Positions 12,331-24,870 of a stretch of 64,000 bases of DNA are shown in pieces. A model generated the notes under the pieces. It saw nothing but the letters and a program-made list of their open reading frames with translations. It was not told the DNA's origin and did no database searches. Both the position numbers and the translations under genes were made by a program. Each line of letters begins with the position of its first letter. Positions within the stretch are counted from its first letter, which is position 1. The DNA comes from Saxidomus purpurata (lineage: Eukaryota > Mollusca > Bivalvia > Venerida > Veneridae): contig JAFMSR010000015.1 of the NCBI GenBank assembly GCA_022818135.1, forward strand, positions 22,847,206 through 22,911,205. Reading direction: 5' to 3'.

Positions 12331-15300
12331 ACTGCAAAGTATATATATTCCACACACTGGTAAAAGTTACAATTTTATTGAACTGAATAAGCACTGAGAA
12401 AACTACTAAATCAAATTGCAGCAAGACAAATTTCTCCTGATAAATCACATTTTATTGAGCAATAAGGCATGGTGAAAAAAGCAAATGAGTTTGCTGTCTT
12501 ACAAGGTGTTACTAATAAATGCATTAATTTTTGCTGTTATACAGTTACGGGCTGCGCGACTTGAATTTATAATAGTAAATGCCTCAAAATGAACTTTCAT
12601 TTATTTAGTGTTTGAAACTATTTTTTTTTATCATTGTTTTGTAAACCATAATTTTTCACTTATTTACTGACTGCGTTTACAATTACTGTTTTTAAATTCT
12701 GTTGGTTTAAGAACTTTTGTTAAAGAGTGAACAGTATAAAACAGGGGGATGTGGTTAATTGGTTTGACATGAACAAAATAACCCATATCCTCTAAAACCA
12801 AATTCAATTTTTACAATCATTCTTGCTTTTTTCAGAAAATACTATACCAAAGTTAAAGTGCAGGCTGACTTGACAAAAAATAATTTCAAACACTAAAGCT
12901 TGAATCCATGTTACTGAATCCTAGGAAGAGTATGTTGAAATAATCTGAAAATCCCCTCTTTTCAGATCGTTCTTTCTTTTTTTTAATGTTGCAATTTTGA
13001 CATTTGCTTAAAGGTGAAATTAATAATTATTATTGCAAGTTTAGAAGTGGCACTGGATTCCTGCTAACTGAAAATACACTAAGAGATTATGCTATAAATA
13101 TATTTCTTAGATTAGTTCAGACAGTAGGCGATATAAAATTATTCACATACACATGACTGGTAATAGTTCTTGTTACATACAAAGACCTAGATAATAACAA
13201 GGTAATAATCTTCCTGATTCTATTACCTATGGTGAAGTTATCTTTCAAGAAGACAAAATTCTTAGTGTACCTGATCCACTCAGGTCATTGAACCATAGAG
13301 TTTGTATATAATGCAACAGGATGCTTCATAAAAGCTTTCATTTTATGTGACAAGACAATACCTCAATAAACATGCTTATAAAAGTTTGTGTTGAATGCAA
13401 CAAAATAAAAAAACATACTGTATCAACTATCCTGTATGAAACTGTTGCATACAACAGACGACATAGTTTCAAACAACATTACTGTATGTGTACTGAGTGT
13501 TTTGCAAGAATTAGTTGTAACTTATATGAAATAAAGACCGACTTACCCAAGACTTACCCGAGTCTTGTCTGGAACCAGTATGTCATTATTTTACGCATGT
13601 TATAACAAATGAGTGAAGATAATGTACTGCAATATAATCATGTTTCTTGGACAAAGTGATGTATTTTATGCCGCCTTAACTACTTACAAATTGCAGCAGA
13701 GAATTAAGTATTGTCTTAATGAGGTAATTATTCATGTTACAAAGAAAACTGGTTAATTACATAATTAGCATCATTGTACATTTTTGTTTTCTTTTCTCTT
13801 TAATCTACAAGTGCATTGGATGATAATAAAGACAATGCTTTTACATGATTGTAGCTAGGGAAATGTCTGGGAAATCCACTATAACTGATTAATTCACTGA
13901 TAGCATGTTAGGATTCTTTTATCATATTTACTAAAGCAGGAAATGTACTAGGCTCCAATTTGAAATTCTTTGTCAAGTTTTTACAACAAAAATACACAGA
14001 CACAGTAGAAATAAATATAGAATCTATAACTTTCTTATAAAGTTTCAAGTTAAAAAAACCCACAGATGTATGACCTTAAAAGCCAAGTGGTGCACGTCCT
14101 AATATTTCTATCAACAAAAAAAAACATCAACAAACGTTTGAAACAGAAAAACCAATTAATGATTGTGTTAAATAAAAGATAATGTGCATTTTAAACAAGG
14201 TATTTTCAATGCATTTTGTGGATACTATGTGCTACAATATTTCCTGAAATCCCAATGAAAACACAAAAATAAGAGGGAAAACATGTGAAGAATTCTTAAT
14301 TGCCTTGTCAACTGAGACACTGCCAGTTGCAGGAGCTATAAAATTAATCCAGTAAATAACTGTACAATTAACTTAACAACTTAGTGGCTGACTACTTGCT
14401 AGATAATGACAGCTCATAGTAAAGGTAGAGCATTCTATGAAATAACTTTATGTGTATTTCCTTGTTCATTTTTCATCATTAATTACAAATGCAAGCAGAT
14501 ACCAGCCAGTTATCACAGTACTTTAGCAGCAGTTACCATGGAAAATAACAGTAGGAGAAGAGAATATATGAATGCCACAAATCACTGGAGCCTATAGTTT
14601 CATTACAAAACAAATCATTATGTGACAATGTGTTTTATTGGCAGGAAAAGACAGCTGTACATTAATTGCATTTGTTTGTGAAGATGCTTTTACAAACACG
14701 CCTCCAATACAAGAAAAACAAGATACTTGTGTGGTTACATCTTGATGTGAAGTTTCTAAGTGTTTCCAAATCTGATACTGTAATGATAACAATTACCCAT
14801 CTTTTGAGCAATTAATATCTTCCACTACACCCTTATCAACTGATACTATTTTTTATTAATAGCTTATCCTTTGCTTCAATCAACAAACACCTTAATGTTG
14901 CCACACATTTTTCCACAATTTCAGTGAAGACAAAAGAGCTTTCCTGGTAACTGACTAATACCCTGGTGGCACAGTAACTGATTATGACTTTGCTGCCAGT
15001 ATGAATCATAATCAACTTACACACCTGTACACTCAAAAGTGATTTCTCTATTCACTGCTCACTCAACAGTCTCATTTGACCAAATCAATGTAAATATGGA
15101 AAAATACACTTTTATAATTTTGGCAGATAAGAATTTAACTATCTTCAGATAGCAGCTGAGCAAATCTCTAGTAAATCAACCATACATAACTGAAATTCAT
15201 TGATTTTGGACATTTGATCTCTTGGCCAAGTGTGACTTGAATCTCTGAATGTTCATTTCCAGTGTATATCTGTAAATGATATTGTTTTTTTGTTTTTCAT

Positions 15301-15416
15301 TTCATAGAATTGACAATCTGACCAAAGCAGACTGTATTGTTCAAGAACATGCAGCTCAGTGTTTCTTGGTAGTTTTGACATCTTGACATTACTAGTGTCT
15401 TTTCTTTATGTTTCAG
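12331..15416. other. Presumed intron upstream of the receptor exon
   Basis: No exon, RNA gene or recognisable repeat was found. Because the receptor's final exon starts with a splice acceptor at 15416, this stretch, and probably everything to its left, may be intronic. The TM1-TM2 exon expected for a 5-HT2 receptor is not visible among the open frames on the + strand. Confidence 0.5.
15391..15416 (+). other. 3' splice site of the receptor's last coding exon
   Basis: A pyrimidine-rich tract ending TTTATGTTTCAG is followed by the first receptor-like codon (GYWPF). The open frame continues upstream to an ATG at 15359, but those 19 codons are intronic by homology. The first exon base is 15417. 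It supplies the last two bases of a Gly codon, so the intron is phase 1. Confidence 0.88.
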
Positions 15417-16639
15417 GTTACTGGCCGTTTGACTATGTGGTGTGTGACATGTATGTGACCAGTGATGTGCTCATGTGTACCTCGTCTATTCTACATCTGT
15501 GCACCATATCTGTGGAACGCTACCTTGCCATCAGTTCACCGCTTTCTGTACGAAACAAGTCAAAAGGTGTAGTCCTCACCAAAATAGTTCTCGTCTGGAT
15601 ATTGTCCTCGGCAATCACCAGCCCTATCACTATACTTGGATTTGTAGATCACACAAATGTTTTGAACAATCATCAGTGTGCACTAACAAATGAAAAGTTT
15701 ATAATATATGGATCAATTGGTGCATTTTTCATTCCTCTATCTATAATGGTGACGACATATGGATTAACTGTACATCTTTTACGAAAGCAGGCCTCAAGGT
15801 GTGCCCAAGGAAAAGATAATGAAGGACAGCCTATGATAAGGCGCTCAACAAGTAGAAAACAAATCAAATTTCGACAAAGAGTCAAATTTGAACCAAGACG
15901 GACCAAAAGTTGTCCGCAAAAAAAATGTGCTGGATATTCAGATTACTGCCATCGAACACCAAGTATCAAGTCTGTTGGCAACGGAGTGGAAACCAGTCTC
16001 CCTGAAATTGAAATCACGCCACCTCCTTCGCCACTTTACATGAAAAGCTATCAGCCAGATATTGACAGTATTGTTGAAGAGAATCACAATGGTGTGAACT
16101 GCAGGAAATCTAGTCTGACAAGCACAACTTGTAGCACAATCAGTACAGACTCTCCAAAACGTCTCAAAAATTTAGTCACCAAACATCAAAGTGCTCTCCG
16201 AGCTGCCAGTATTCTTTTAATGCGAAAGGACAGAGACACTGCTTCAGAAACTTCGTCTCCCCGACATGACCAAGATGATGTCAACACGGAACAGAAGGCA
16301 TCCAAAGTCCTCGGTGTTGTCTTTGCTATATTTGTGGTATGCTGGGCGCCATTTTTTATTGTAAATATTATGACAGTGTTATGTAAGGAATGTGAATTTC
16401 AACCACTGCTCATCAACGCCTTTGTGTGGTTAGGATACGTATCCAGTACCCTTAATCCTATCATTTACACCATGTTCAATAAAACATTCAAGATGACTTT
16501 CATAAAACTGTTAAAGTGTCAGTATAAGACCATACAGAAATCTCTGCGAGTACGATGGCACAGCAAAAATGGCTACCATTCCACTTTCAGAACTCATTCT
16601 TACTATATGTCGGACAGTAAAGCAGAGTCACAACTCTAA
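15417..16639 (+). CDS. HTR2-like: 5-HT2-like serotonin receptor, last coding exon (TM3 to C-terminus)
   Basis: This is a class A aminergic GPCR exon of about 407 residues; TM1-TM2 lie in an upstream exon not seen. Residues below count from the Gly at the splice site. TM3 carries Cys10 (ECL disulfide partner), the amine-binding Asp17 (D3.32) and DVLMCTSSILHLCTIS, ending in ERY (34-36) where DRY is usual. TM4 has Trp61, and ECL2 has Cys88. TM5 is GSIGAFFIPLSIMVTTY (99-115). ICL3 is long (~126-296), Ser/Thr-rich, with a Pro-rich TPPPSPLY. TM6 has CWAPFF (309-314), and TM7 ends in NPIIY (347-351). HLCTIS, FFIPLSIMV and EQKASKVLGVVF are close to vertebrate and invertebrate 5-HT2 receptors rather than D2, 5-HT1 or octopamine types, so serotonin binding and Gq coupling are inferred. 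The C-terminus ESQL fits a class I PDZ ligand. The stop TAA is at 16637-16639, with no frameshift or internal stop. Confidence 0.9.
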
Positions 16640-17041
16640 TCAGCCATAGTGTTGCAATATTTACTGTTACTTCTTTTAAAAGAAGCCTGATGCTGTCTAA
16701 GCATTTTCCAAAAGGAGAGTATTTATGCAAATATGTTTTTGTCCTAAATATGAACATCCATTTTCCCCAATATTCTAGATTCTGTGCAACATTGTTGTAA
16801 GTGTTACTGTATTTACTGGGCAGTGTCAAAATATGCGTCAAAAGCAAGTATAAGGAACTCTGAACATTCGAGCTACTATTACAGGTCAGAAGGATGCGGC
16901 TTCTGTTTGTACTTTTTTGTAATTTCTACTGTAATCTGAACATCATAAAAATGTTCATATTAAATGTTTTCTTATGCATATTATTCACATGATATAGCCT
17001 TGTGAAAAAAAATAAATAGAATCTTTCAAAAAGTATTATTT
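16640..17041 (+). other. Probable 3' UTR with polyadenylation signal
   Basis: AT-rich sequence follows the receptor stop codon. The first canonical AATAAA is at 17011-17016, about 370 bp downstream, and is a plausible cleavage signal. Further AATAAA copies at 18553 and 18564 would imply a longer alternative UTR. This is inferred from position only. Confidence 0.45.
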
Positions 17042-20000
17042 AAGTGTTTCATTTCTAGGGGAATTGAAACTGCTGTCTCCATTAGCACTTCTTCATTTTA
17101 AAATGTGGGAAAAAACAGAGATTACATAAATAAGACTATGATATATATCATTCTACTGGTCAATTGCCAACATTCTGAAACTAAAATATGTAAGAAGCTT
17201 CAGAAACTGCAAGTAAATGTTTCCTTTATCGTTTGAAAACCAAATATCTTATAAATCATAAAGGGTTATTGGCAAAAGCTATTCACAGTATGAAAAAATA
17301 AACCTGGTATAAAATGGTGTTCAGAGTCATGAAACCAGGACACTGGTTGTCGTGAGAAGAATACAAATAATGAGATAGAACATAACTTTATATTCATTTA
17401 TAAAGATGGGTTTAATATAAAGATACATAAGCTAAAGAGCAGAGCTTCTGATTATTGTTATGGAACTCGATTTTTAAAAGGATAAAATCTGACTTCACTT
17501 CAAATTACTTGAGCATGATTTTGTGCTGAGCATGAGATTGTGCTGGAGAAACATTTACAAGCAGGTGACAACAAGGAATATTACAGCTACAGACAACACT
17601 ATTTGTCCTAAAACACTAGTTCTGGAGGAGTTCTTGTAATTTCTGCCACTAGATCAGACATAATGATTAGAATACGTGTTATCAAAAGCCTTTCCAAAGA
17701 TCAGCAAAGAACCAAGGTATAATATCGTGATTCAGTCAAATGACGGGCAATTATTGGTTCAAACGTTTAACAGACTTCCGGGGAACAACTTTCACGCTGA
17801 AAATAGCTTTGTTTGATCAATGTTCCATAACTCTGTTCTTTTTTTTTTCTTTTCTGATAACTCTGAACATTTTAATGAAGTTTTGAATCAATCCCATCAA
17901 TGATTACTGAGAAATACCCATCATTACTTTTATCTTTATTCAATTTAACATTGCATGCAAAACCTTCAAGTTAAACAAGGGCCATCCATAATTTGCATTA
18001 AATTCAATCAAGTGTTTTAAAACTGAATTAACTGATAGATTTTCTGGAACACTTTTATAAGGAAAGCTAACTTACTCATCATCAGCTTTTGAAGTTAATG
18101 CCACATGTGTAATTTCATGTGTAAATTCTCCAGCAATTCTTCCTTCACATGAAATTTGACTATCTGAAATTTACTTCCTCTTCTCATGAATTGTGTTTTA
18201 TTTTTTATTTATGTATTGTATACTGCATTCAGCAATTATCTGGGAGTCTGAAAGTTTCCACAAGTTCCTAAGGGAAGAATATCAAAACTTAAATTCACAT
18301 AAAATGTTTGAAAGAGTTGAAACCATTTTGCAACACTATGAAGTGGGAACTGACTTTTCACATATTTTTCTGCTGTACAAGAAAGTTCTGGATATAATCC
18401 ACAATATGTGAAACTATAAAATATAAATGAAACTACCTGCACAACTCGTTACATTGTTTTCTTTGTTCATATGTAATTCATCTGTAATATGCCTTAAATT
18501 ATTTCTTCATGTATTGCTATATAGTAAAATTTTAATACTCTTACAATCGTAAAATAAAATTGCAATAAAACATAGGAAAATATAATGAAAACATTCAGCT
18601 ATGTCCTAGTTTTTTATTAGTTTTTAATTTACAAGGGGGCTAACTACTCAAAATTTGTTGCATGCTAGTAAAAAAGCCTGGAACGAAAAGTTAAAAGGAA
18701 ATTAAGAAAATTCAAAGGAAAAAAACTTCAATTTATATATCAAAGCACCAAAAGTACTGGAAGCAAGTCTCACTAGACAGTGTGTTTGAGCATAAGTTAA
18801 GTATAATGATAGTGGTGGAGCTTTGCCTTTGTTTCAACATTATATTCACTGACTATATATTCTAGTGAAATCTTGTTTACAATAATTATGACCTCTAACA
18901 TGTATGAGAAAATTTATGTAAACTGAAAACATCAGTAAACAGGCTGGTGAAAATTCATGGAAAAAAAGAAATGAAAACCTATAGAAGGTGTAAAATCAAT
19001 CATTTATCTGAGAACATCTACTTTAAGAAGCTACTAAAACAACAAAGGTCTTGACAAAATAGTTTCAAGGTTATGTGACATTAAAGAAATTGAGAGTGCC
19101 TGGGCTGACCAAATCATCAAATTGATGTACATTTTCATGCAGACAGTTTTAGCAGATAAATGTAAATCTTGGGGGCTTTACTGATCTTCATTTTTAAGAT
19201 TTACTTAAATCTCATCTAACCATATGAATTGCTTTTGAATGATTGTGGGCTGTATTTAGGCAGAATGCTTCATGACAATGCAAAGCCGCAAGGTGATTAT
19301 TGATATTTAGTTTTTGTAGCCTATACTTGCTCAAAAGACTGTACATTAAGGAGAGAGTTCTTAAATAAGCTTAGAGCTTTCTACTCGATCCTTGCTGTTA
19401 TTTAACAGAAATATTGTATATGCATTTATTGAATAAATACTGTTTAAACCAAATGACTGTCTAGATGTGAATGCATAACATTAAAATTTGCATATTGTTT
19501 GACAGGAATAGATAATACAAGCATGTTGGTTAATCTCATATAGGTGAGAACTCATTTCATTTTCATGAAAAACAGTTCTATTTAAAAAACAGTTAACTTC
19601 TTCTGAGAAGTGAGTGAATAAGAGATAATTATTTTGTTAAAATATTATGCTGCACAAATGTATAAAAGAATATAACCACTAAACCATCTTCTGATGTCCC
19701 TCATAAATCAAAAACCAAGAGATTATTATTAATGCAGAACATCTGAAGGTTCCTTTTTTATTGTATTCAAAAATTAAAACAAATCCCGATCTTTTGCTTC
19801 TGAGAGTGTTATAAATACTCTATCATAAACATTTACATAAACTGTAATCATTCAATAGTGATCCTTGTAGACGTGATAATTTAAATAACAAATTATCAAA
19901 AGCTGGCATCAATAGGAATAACAACAACTGACTTTGATATGTTGAATATGTAAATTAATCATACAGAATACAGATTATATCTGTGTTAGATGATAGTGAA

Positions 20001-21190
20001 GAAGATCTTGGCACCAACCATCCACTTAACTCAGTAGGATGTCACTGGTCTTTCCCTTCCTATTTCCCCAAATGTATTAATTGTTCTTTGAGTGGCCTTA
20101 ACAGCTATTAAAGTTAAGTCTAAGAAAAACACAATACTATAGGGTTATAAGTATAGTCATATGATCCAGATTTGTCACCTTTCATGTGTCGACGTTCATA
20201 CAAGTGTGGAGCAAGTGTATGATCCAATCATTGTGAGAGCCAATTCAGGTTCTGGATCACATGATAATGACCCATTTACCTTGCCTACCGCTACTAGCCT
20301 ACGAAAACATTTTTAGTTAAAATGGTGTTTTAAGCATAAAATTGAACTATTATTCTTGCAAAATGAGTGCTGTGTGCAACATAATTTTATTGACGTTGAT
20401 CATCCTATAATCATTAAGTAGTATAAATGCCCCAATCAAAAGAGAAGTTATTAACTTCATCTGAATGCATGAATCTGCTTTGGACCAACTGAATGCACTG
20501 GTACATATAATTGAAATGTACAGATTGGACATAGCTACATACAAAACAGAATTTATGGTTGATTAAGTGATGCATTTTTTGCATAAATTTATAGGCATAT
20601 AATAAAAGGTATATAATGCTACATGTACTGAATATACTTCCAGAGAGGCAGCTGATTTTCATCAAACTTGGTTGCATGTTGCAGTCAAATCACTGGGATA
20701 CTGCAATGTATACAGGAATCAGTACCTTTGTTGTCTATAGAAATTATGCAGATAAGTAAAAAAATCTGCCAAAACCTATTCAAAGGCCTTTCAAATAGCA
20801 AATTTTATCAATCAAACTTTAGTAAGTAAAATAAACCAAGTTGAACAACAACTTAGCATAAAGGTGAAATGAAGAAATATCCCCAAACATCACTGCTATC
20901 AGCTATCAAACTGCGATAAAATCATTAACCTAAATGAAAGCTCTACAAACTACCTGCTGTTACTGGTAGAGAGGTTTTGTATGGTAATCTAAAGGTAAAG
21001 CATCAAATGTAATGAGTTCAAATGTGTAAATCAGGACAATAAACATCAAAATGAACACTGCTCTGTTCCAAATGTGACAATTAACACAATAATAGTTTAT
21101 ACCACCCAAGAATTTCAAATTGTTTAACATACTTCAAATAGTTTCTTGGAAAATATATATTTCAAGAAAATTGCCTTCATAAGACTTAGA
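17042..21190. other. Non-coding DNA with one worn repeat
   Basis: No gene is recognised. About 17770-18050 resembles the host repeat seen at 9420-9650 (shared GCATGCAAAAC.TT and AACAAGGGCCAT..ATAATT phrases) and is a worn copy. The 72-codon frame at 18193..18411 and others nearby have no domain. The rest is AT-rich and without visible structure. Confidence 0.5.
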
Positions 21191-21740
21191 GTCCTTACCT
21201 AATGTGGTTGACTTGCCCTCATTAAAGACTGGTAGTGTTCTTGCTAAATGTGGATGACTTGCCTTCATTAGACTGGAAATAACCTTACTTAATGTGGACC
21301 ACCTGCCTTCATTAGATTGGAACTGCCCTTGTTAAATGTGATGAATTGCCTTCATAATGTGAACTCAATGCCTTCATAAGACTGGCAGTCCTTACTTTAT
21401 GTGGATTACTTGCCTTTATAAGACTGGCAGTCCTTACTTTATGTGGATTACTTGCCTTTATAAGACTGGAAGTGTCCTTACTTTATGTGGATTACTTGCC
21501 TTTATAAGACTGGAAGTGTCCTTACTTTATGTGGATTACTTGCCTTTATACTGGAAGTGTCCTTACTTTATGTGGATTCCTTGCCTTTATAAGGCTGGAA
21601 GTGTCCTTACTTTATGTGGATTACTTGCCTTTATAAGGCTGGAAGTGTCCTTACTTTATGTGGATTACTTGCCTTTATAAGGCTGGAAGTGTCCTTGTTA
21701 AGTGTGGATGACTTGCCTTCATAAGACAACTAGTTATTTA
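21191..21740. repeat. ~44-bp tandem array
   Basis: Units contain CCTTACTTTATGTGGATTAC, TTGCCTTTATAAGACTGGAA and then GTGT. The core (about 21389-21700) has about seven well-matched units of 42-44 bp, and the flanking units (21191-21388, 21700-21780) are diverged. Length variants (GGCAGT against GGAAGTGT; one unit lacking ATAAGA) disturb the period, and the 93-codon frame at 21399 is a by-product. Confidence 0.9.
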
Positions 21741-21986
21741 ATAAGTGTCCTTGCTATATATGGGTGACCTGCCTGAAGTGACCTTACTTAATAAGATATT
21801 ACCAACAAAAATGTCTGATTGATACAACAACTTTCTCTACATGATGCAACCCTTACTTGGGCAATTATTTAATGAACTAGCAATTTTCATGAACAGTTAT
21901 TTTTGGTTTAGAGTTTTTCCAATGAAAGATAATTCTGCAACATTGCCATTACACTAATTAAACCAAATATTTTCTAACAATAAAAT

Positions 21987-24461
21987 AACAAGAGGGCCAT
22001 TGGACCTTTATCGTTCACCTGAGTTGACAGAGAACATCTGCAATTTGTGATTTGTGTAGGGTATGAAATAAAAAAACTCTATATCCTAAAATAAAATTCT
22101 AACAATGAATTTTCTAGATTTTAACATTTTTCTATTGATTATATAGGGAAAACTGTCCCATCCCATTTGGACTTCACTTTTTAATGAATCTTCTTCACTT
22201 TAGGAGTTTTGGTAGAAGGTCATATGATGATACTTTATGTCAAATAAAATTTGATTCTGACCTTTAGATTCAGAGAAAAAGATTTTTCAAAAGTTTCTAC
22301 ACAGAAAAGCAAACAGTCCCACCTAATGGAAGCCTCACTTCATTTAGCTATTTTAGAAGAGAGTCATATGGTGAGCATACTGTCGCAAAAAATCTAAATC
22401 TGACTATTAGTTTTAGAGAAGAAGATTTATATTTATATGGATTATATAGAGAAACTGGGCACCTAATTTTTTAAAGGATCAATTTGGAAGAGAGTCATAA
22501 AGTGATCATATTTGTCAAATAGAATTAATTTGTGACAAGTAGTTTCAGAGAAGATTGTTCAAGTTTCTATACAGATTATCATGTTCTAAGAAAACAGTCC
22601 AACACCACTCATTTTTAGCTCGACTATTCGAAGAATAAGGAGACTATTGCACTCGCCCCGGCGTCGGCGTTGGTTAAAGTTTTTAATGAAGTCAAATATC
22701 TTGAATACTATCAAAGGTATTGACTTGAAACTCAAAATATATCTTTACCATCAACATCTACACCTGAGGAAACAATCCCCATAACTCTGTTTTGATTTTT
22801 GACAGATTTATGCCCCTTTTTAACTTAGAATTTTTGGTTAAAGTTTTTTATAAATTCAAATATCTTGCATATTATCAAAGGTATTGACTTGAAACTCAAA
22901 ATATATCTTTACCATCAACATCTACACCTGAGGAAACAATCTTCATAACTCTGTTTTGATTTTTGACAGATTTATGCCCCTTTTTAACTTAGAATTTTTG
23001 GTTAAAGTTTTTAATAAAGTCAAATATCCTGAATACTATCAAAGGTATTGACTTGAAACTCAAACTGTTTGTTTACCATCAACATCTACACCTGAGGAAA
23101 CAATCCCCATAACTCTGTTTTGATTTTTGACAGATTTATGCCCCTTTTTAACTTAGAATTTTTGGTTAAAGTTTTTTATAAATTCAAATATCTTGCAAAT
23201 TATCAAAGGTATTGTCTTGAAACTCAAAATATATCTTTACCATCAGCATCTTCACCTGAGGAAACAATCCTCATAACTCCGTTTTGATTTTTGACAGATT
23301 TATGCCCCTTTTTAACTTAGATTTTTTGTTAAAGATTTTTATAAATTCAAATATCTTGAATACTATCAAAGGTATTGACTTGAAACTCAAAGTATGTGTC
23401 TACAATCAACATCTACACCTGAGGAAACAATCCCCATAACTCTGTTTTGATTTTTGACAGATTTATGCCCCTTTTTAACTTAGAATATTTGGTGAAAGAT
23501 TTTATAAAGTCAAATGTTTTGAATACTATCAAAGGTATTGACTTGAAACTCAAAGTATGTGTCTACCATCAACATCTACATCTGAGGAAACAATCCCCAT
23601 AACTCTGTTTTGATTTTTGACAGATTTATGCCCCTTTTTAACTTTAATTTTTTTTTATGGACTTAAAATGTATGTTTACTGTCAACATCTTCACCAATGT
23701 TTTTCATTTTTGACATTTATGCCCCTTTTAACTTAGAATTTTGTCACAGTTTTTACCAGACTAACATGGAAATACTCGAAATGGCTTTCTTTTGAAATGT
23801 CATAGAATAATTATGCAGCATGCAGCGGTCATGCTTTTTTAATTCTATACATTTCAATTTTGAAAAGTTACAGAGTTATTCATGATCAAATTTACAAGGT
23901 TATGTATTTCTTTGAAATTATCCCCTCCTCCCTCCACTTGGCTTACAGAATCCAGAGTAAGGCTTTGAATGTAATGTACATTTACAAAGGTCTTTGAACA
24001 AGTTTCATATCTTTGACCTTAATTCTTACAGACAATTACACAATACTCCTGTTCTTTGACAAAAAACCCATTTTACCAACAACCTTTCGAATAGTCGAGC
24101 GTGCTGTCATGTGACAGCTCTTGTTAATGAAGCAATTTGATTTACGCAATTTTGGTAGAGAGTCATCAGGTGATCATTAACTTGAGTCATATCAAACTAA
24201 ATTCAATTCTGATCACTAGTACCAGAGATTAATATTTTCAAATGTTTTTCCCTTTGGTTGCCATAGCAACCAGAGTTCTGCAAGGATTAGAATTCTTTTC
24301 GCAATTTTGGTAGAAGTTTATACAAGGAACATCCCTGCCAAGTTTCATTACCATTGGCCAAGAGATTTTACACAAGATGTCATTTCAATGCAATTGCTGA
24401 AGACAAACAATGACACTGATCACTTTAGCTTACCATGTGCACAAAGTGCCAGGTGAGCTAA
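21987..24461 (-). mobile_element. Helitron-like repeat of the AGGGCC family, interrupted
   Basis: On the plus strand it begins AACAAGAGGGCCATTGGACC and ends CCAGGTGAGCTAAT. The internal phrase GAGAGTCATATGGTGATCAT-like recurs before and after the insertion, which shows that 21987-22610 and 24126-24461 are two halves of one element. The CTCACCTG-type and CAGGTGAGC motifs form subterminal inverted repeats. The element at 22611..24125 sits inside it. No coding sequence is present. Confidence 0.7.
22611..24125 (+). mobile_element. Helitron/Helentron-like non-autonomous element, copy 1
   Basis: The left end is ATTTTTAGCTCGACTATTCG; the right end is TTCGAATAGTCGAGC, then the hairpin GCTGTCATGTGACAGC, then TCTTGTT. 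The subterminal inverted repeats CTCGACTATTCGAA and TTCGAATAGTCGAG are perfect. The centre (about 22670-23650) holds about six tandem units of 164 bp (starts near 22670, 22834, 22998, 23162, 23326, 23489). Terminal hairpin, subterminal inverted repeats, central tandem repeats and insertion at a T-rich site without duplication match Helentron-derived elements such as the bivalve 'pearl' type. No Rep/helicase is encoded. Confidence 0.75.
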
Positions 24462-24474
24462 TCATAGTATGTTT

Positions 24475-24870
24475 TATTCTAACACGATCCGCAACTTTTC
24501 GTATATAGATATAGAGGGAAAGAAGCTATACATTATTTTACGATAAAATACAGATCACGTTTCCCACGGGCAAAACGTGGGGTAAATATCGCACGCGTCC
24601 AATCGCATTCCGTGCTTGTAAGTTACTATGGAATGTTGCTATGCATCGAACATAGTTCGTGGTATTTTTTACTATTTCGTGTTAGAATCGAAATAATAAA
24701 TGCATCTCTGTATTTTATCGTTTAATAAAATACAGTCAATCATTCGGATGCGAAAATTAAATCACTCGTGCTACGCACTCGTGATTTAATGACTACGCCT
24801 CCGAATTCCTGACTGTATTTTATTAAACAGTAAAATACAGGGACACATTCATTATTTCTTAATTAAACAA
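24475..24870. repeat. Palindrome-rich MITE, copy B
   Basis: TTCTAACACGA (near 24478) and TCGTGTTAGAA (near 24678) are inverted. A larger foldback lies at 24724..24824, with perfect outer arms AATAAAATACAGTCA and TGACTGTATTTTATT and an inner hairpin ATTAAATCAC/GTGATTTAAT. The whole unit is shared with 11935..12330. No protein is encoded. Confidence 0.7.

Noticed and set aside
15359..15415. ATG start upstream of the receptor exon
   Set aside because: The 19 codons before GYWPF are not receptor-like and contain a pyrimidine tract ending in CAG; TM1-TM2 would be missing. It is intron read-through.
15673..15906. Minus-strand frame inside the receptor exon
   Set aside because: It is a shadow of the receptor coding sequence and has no domain.
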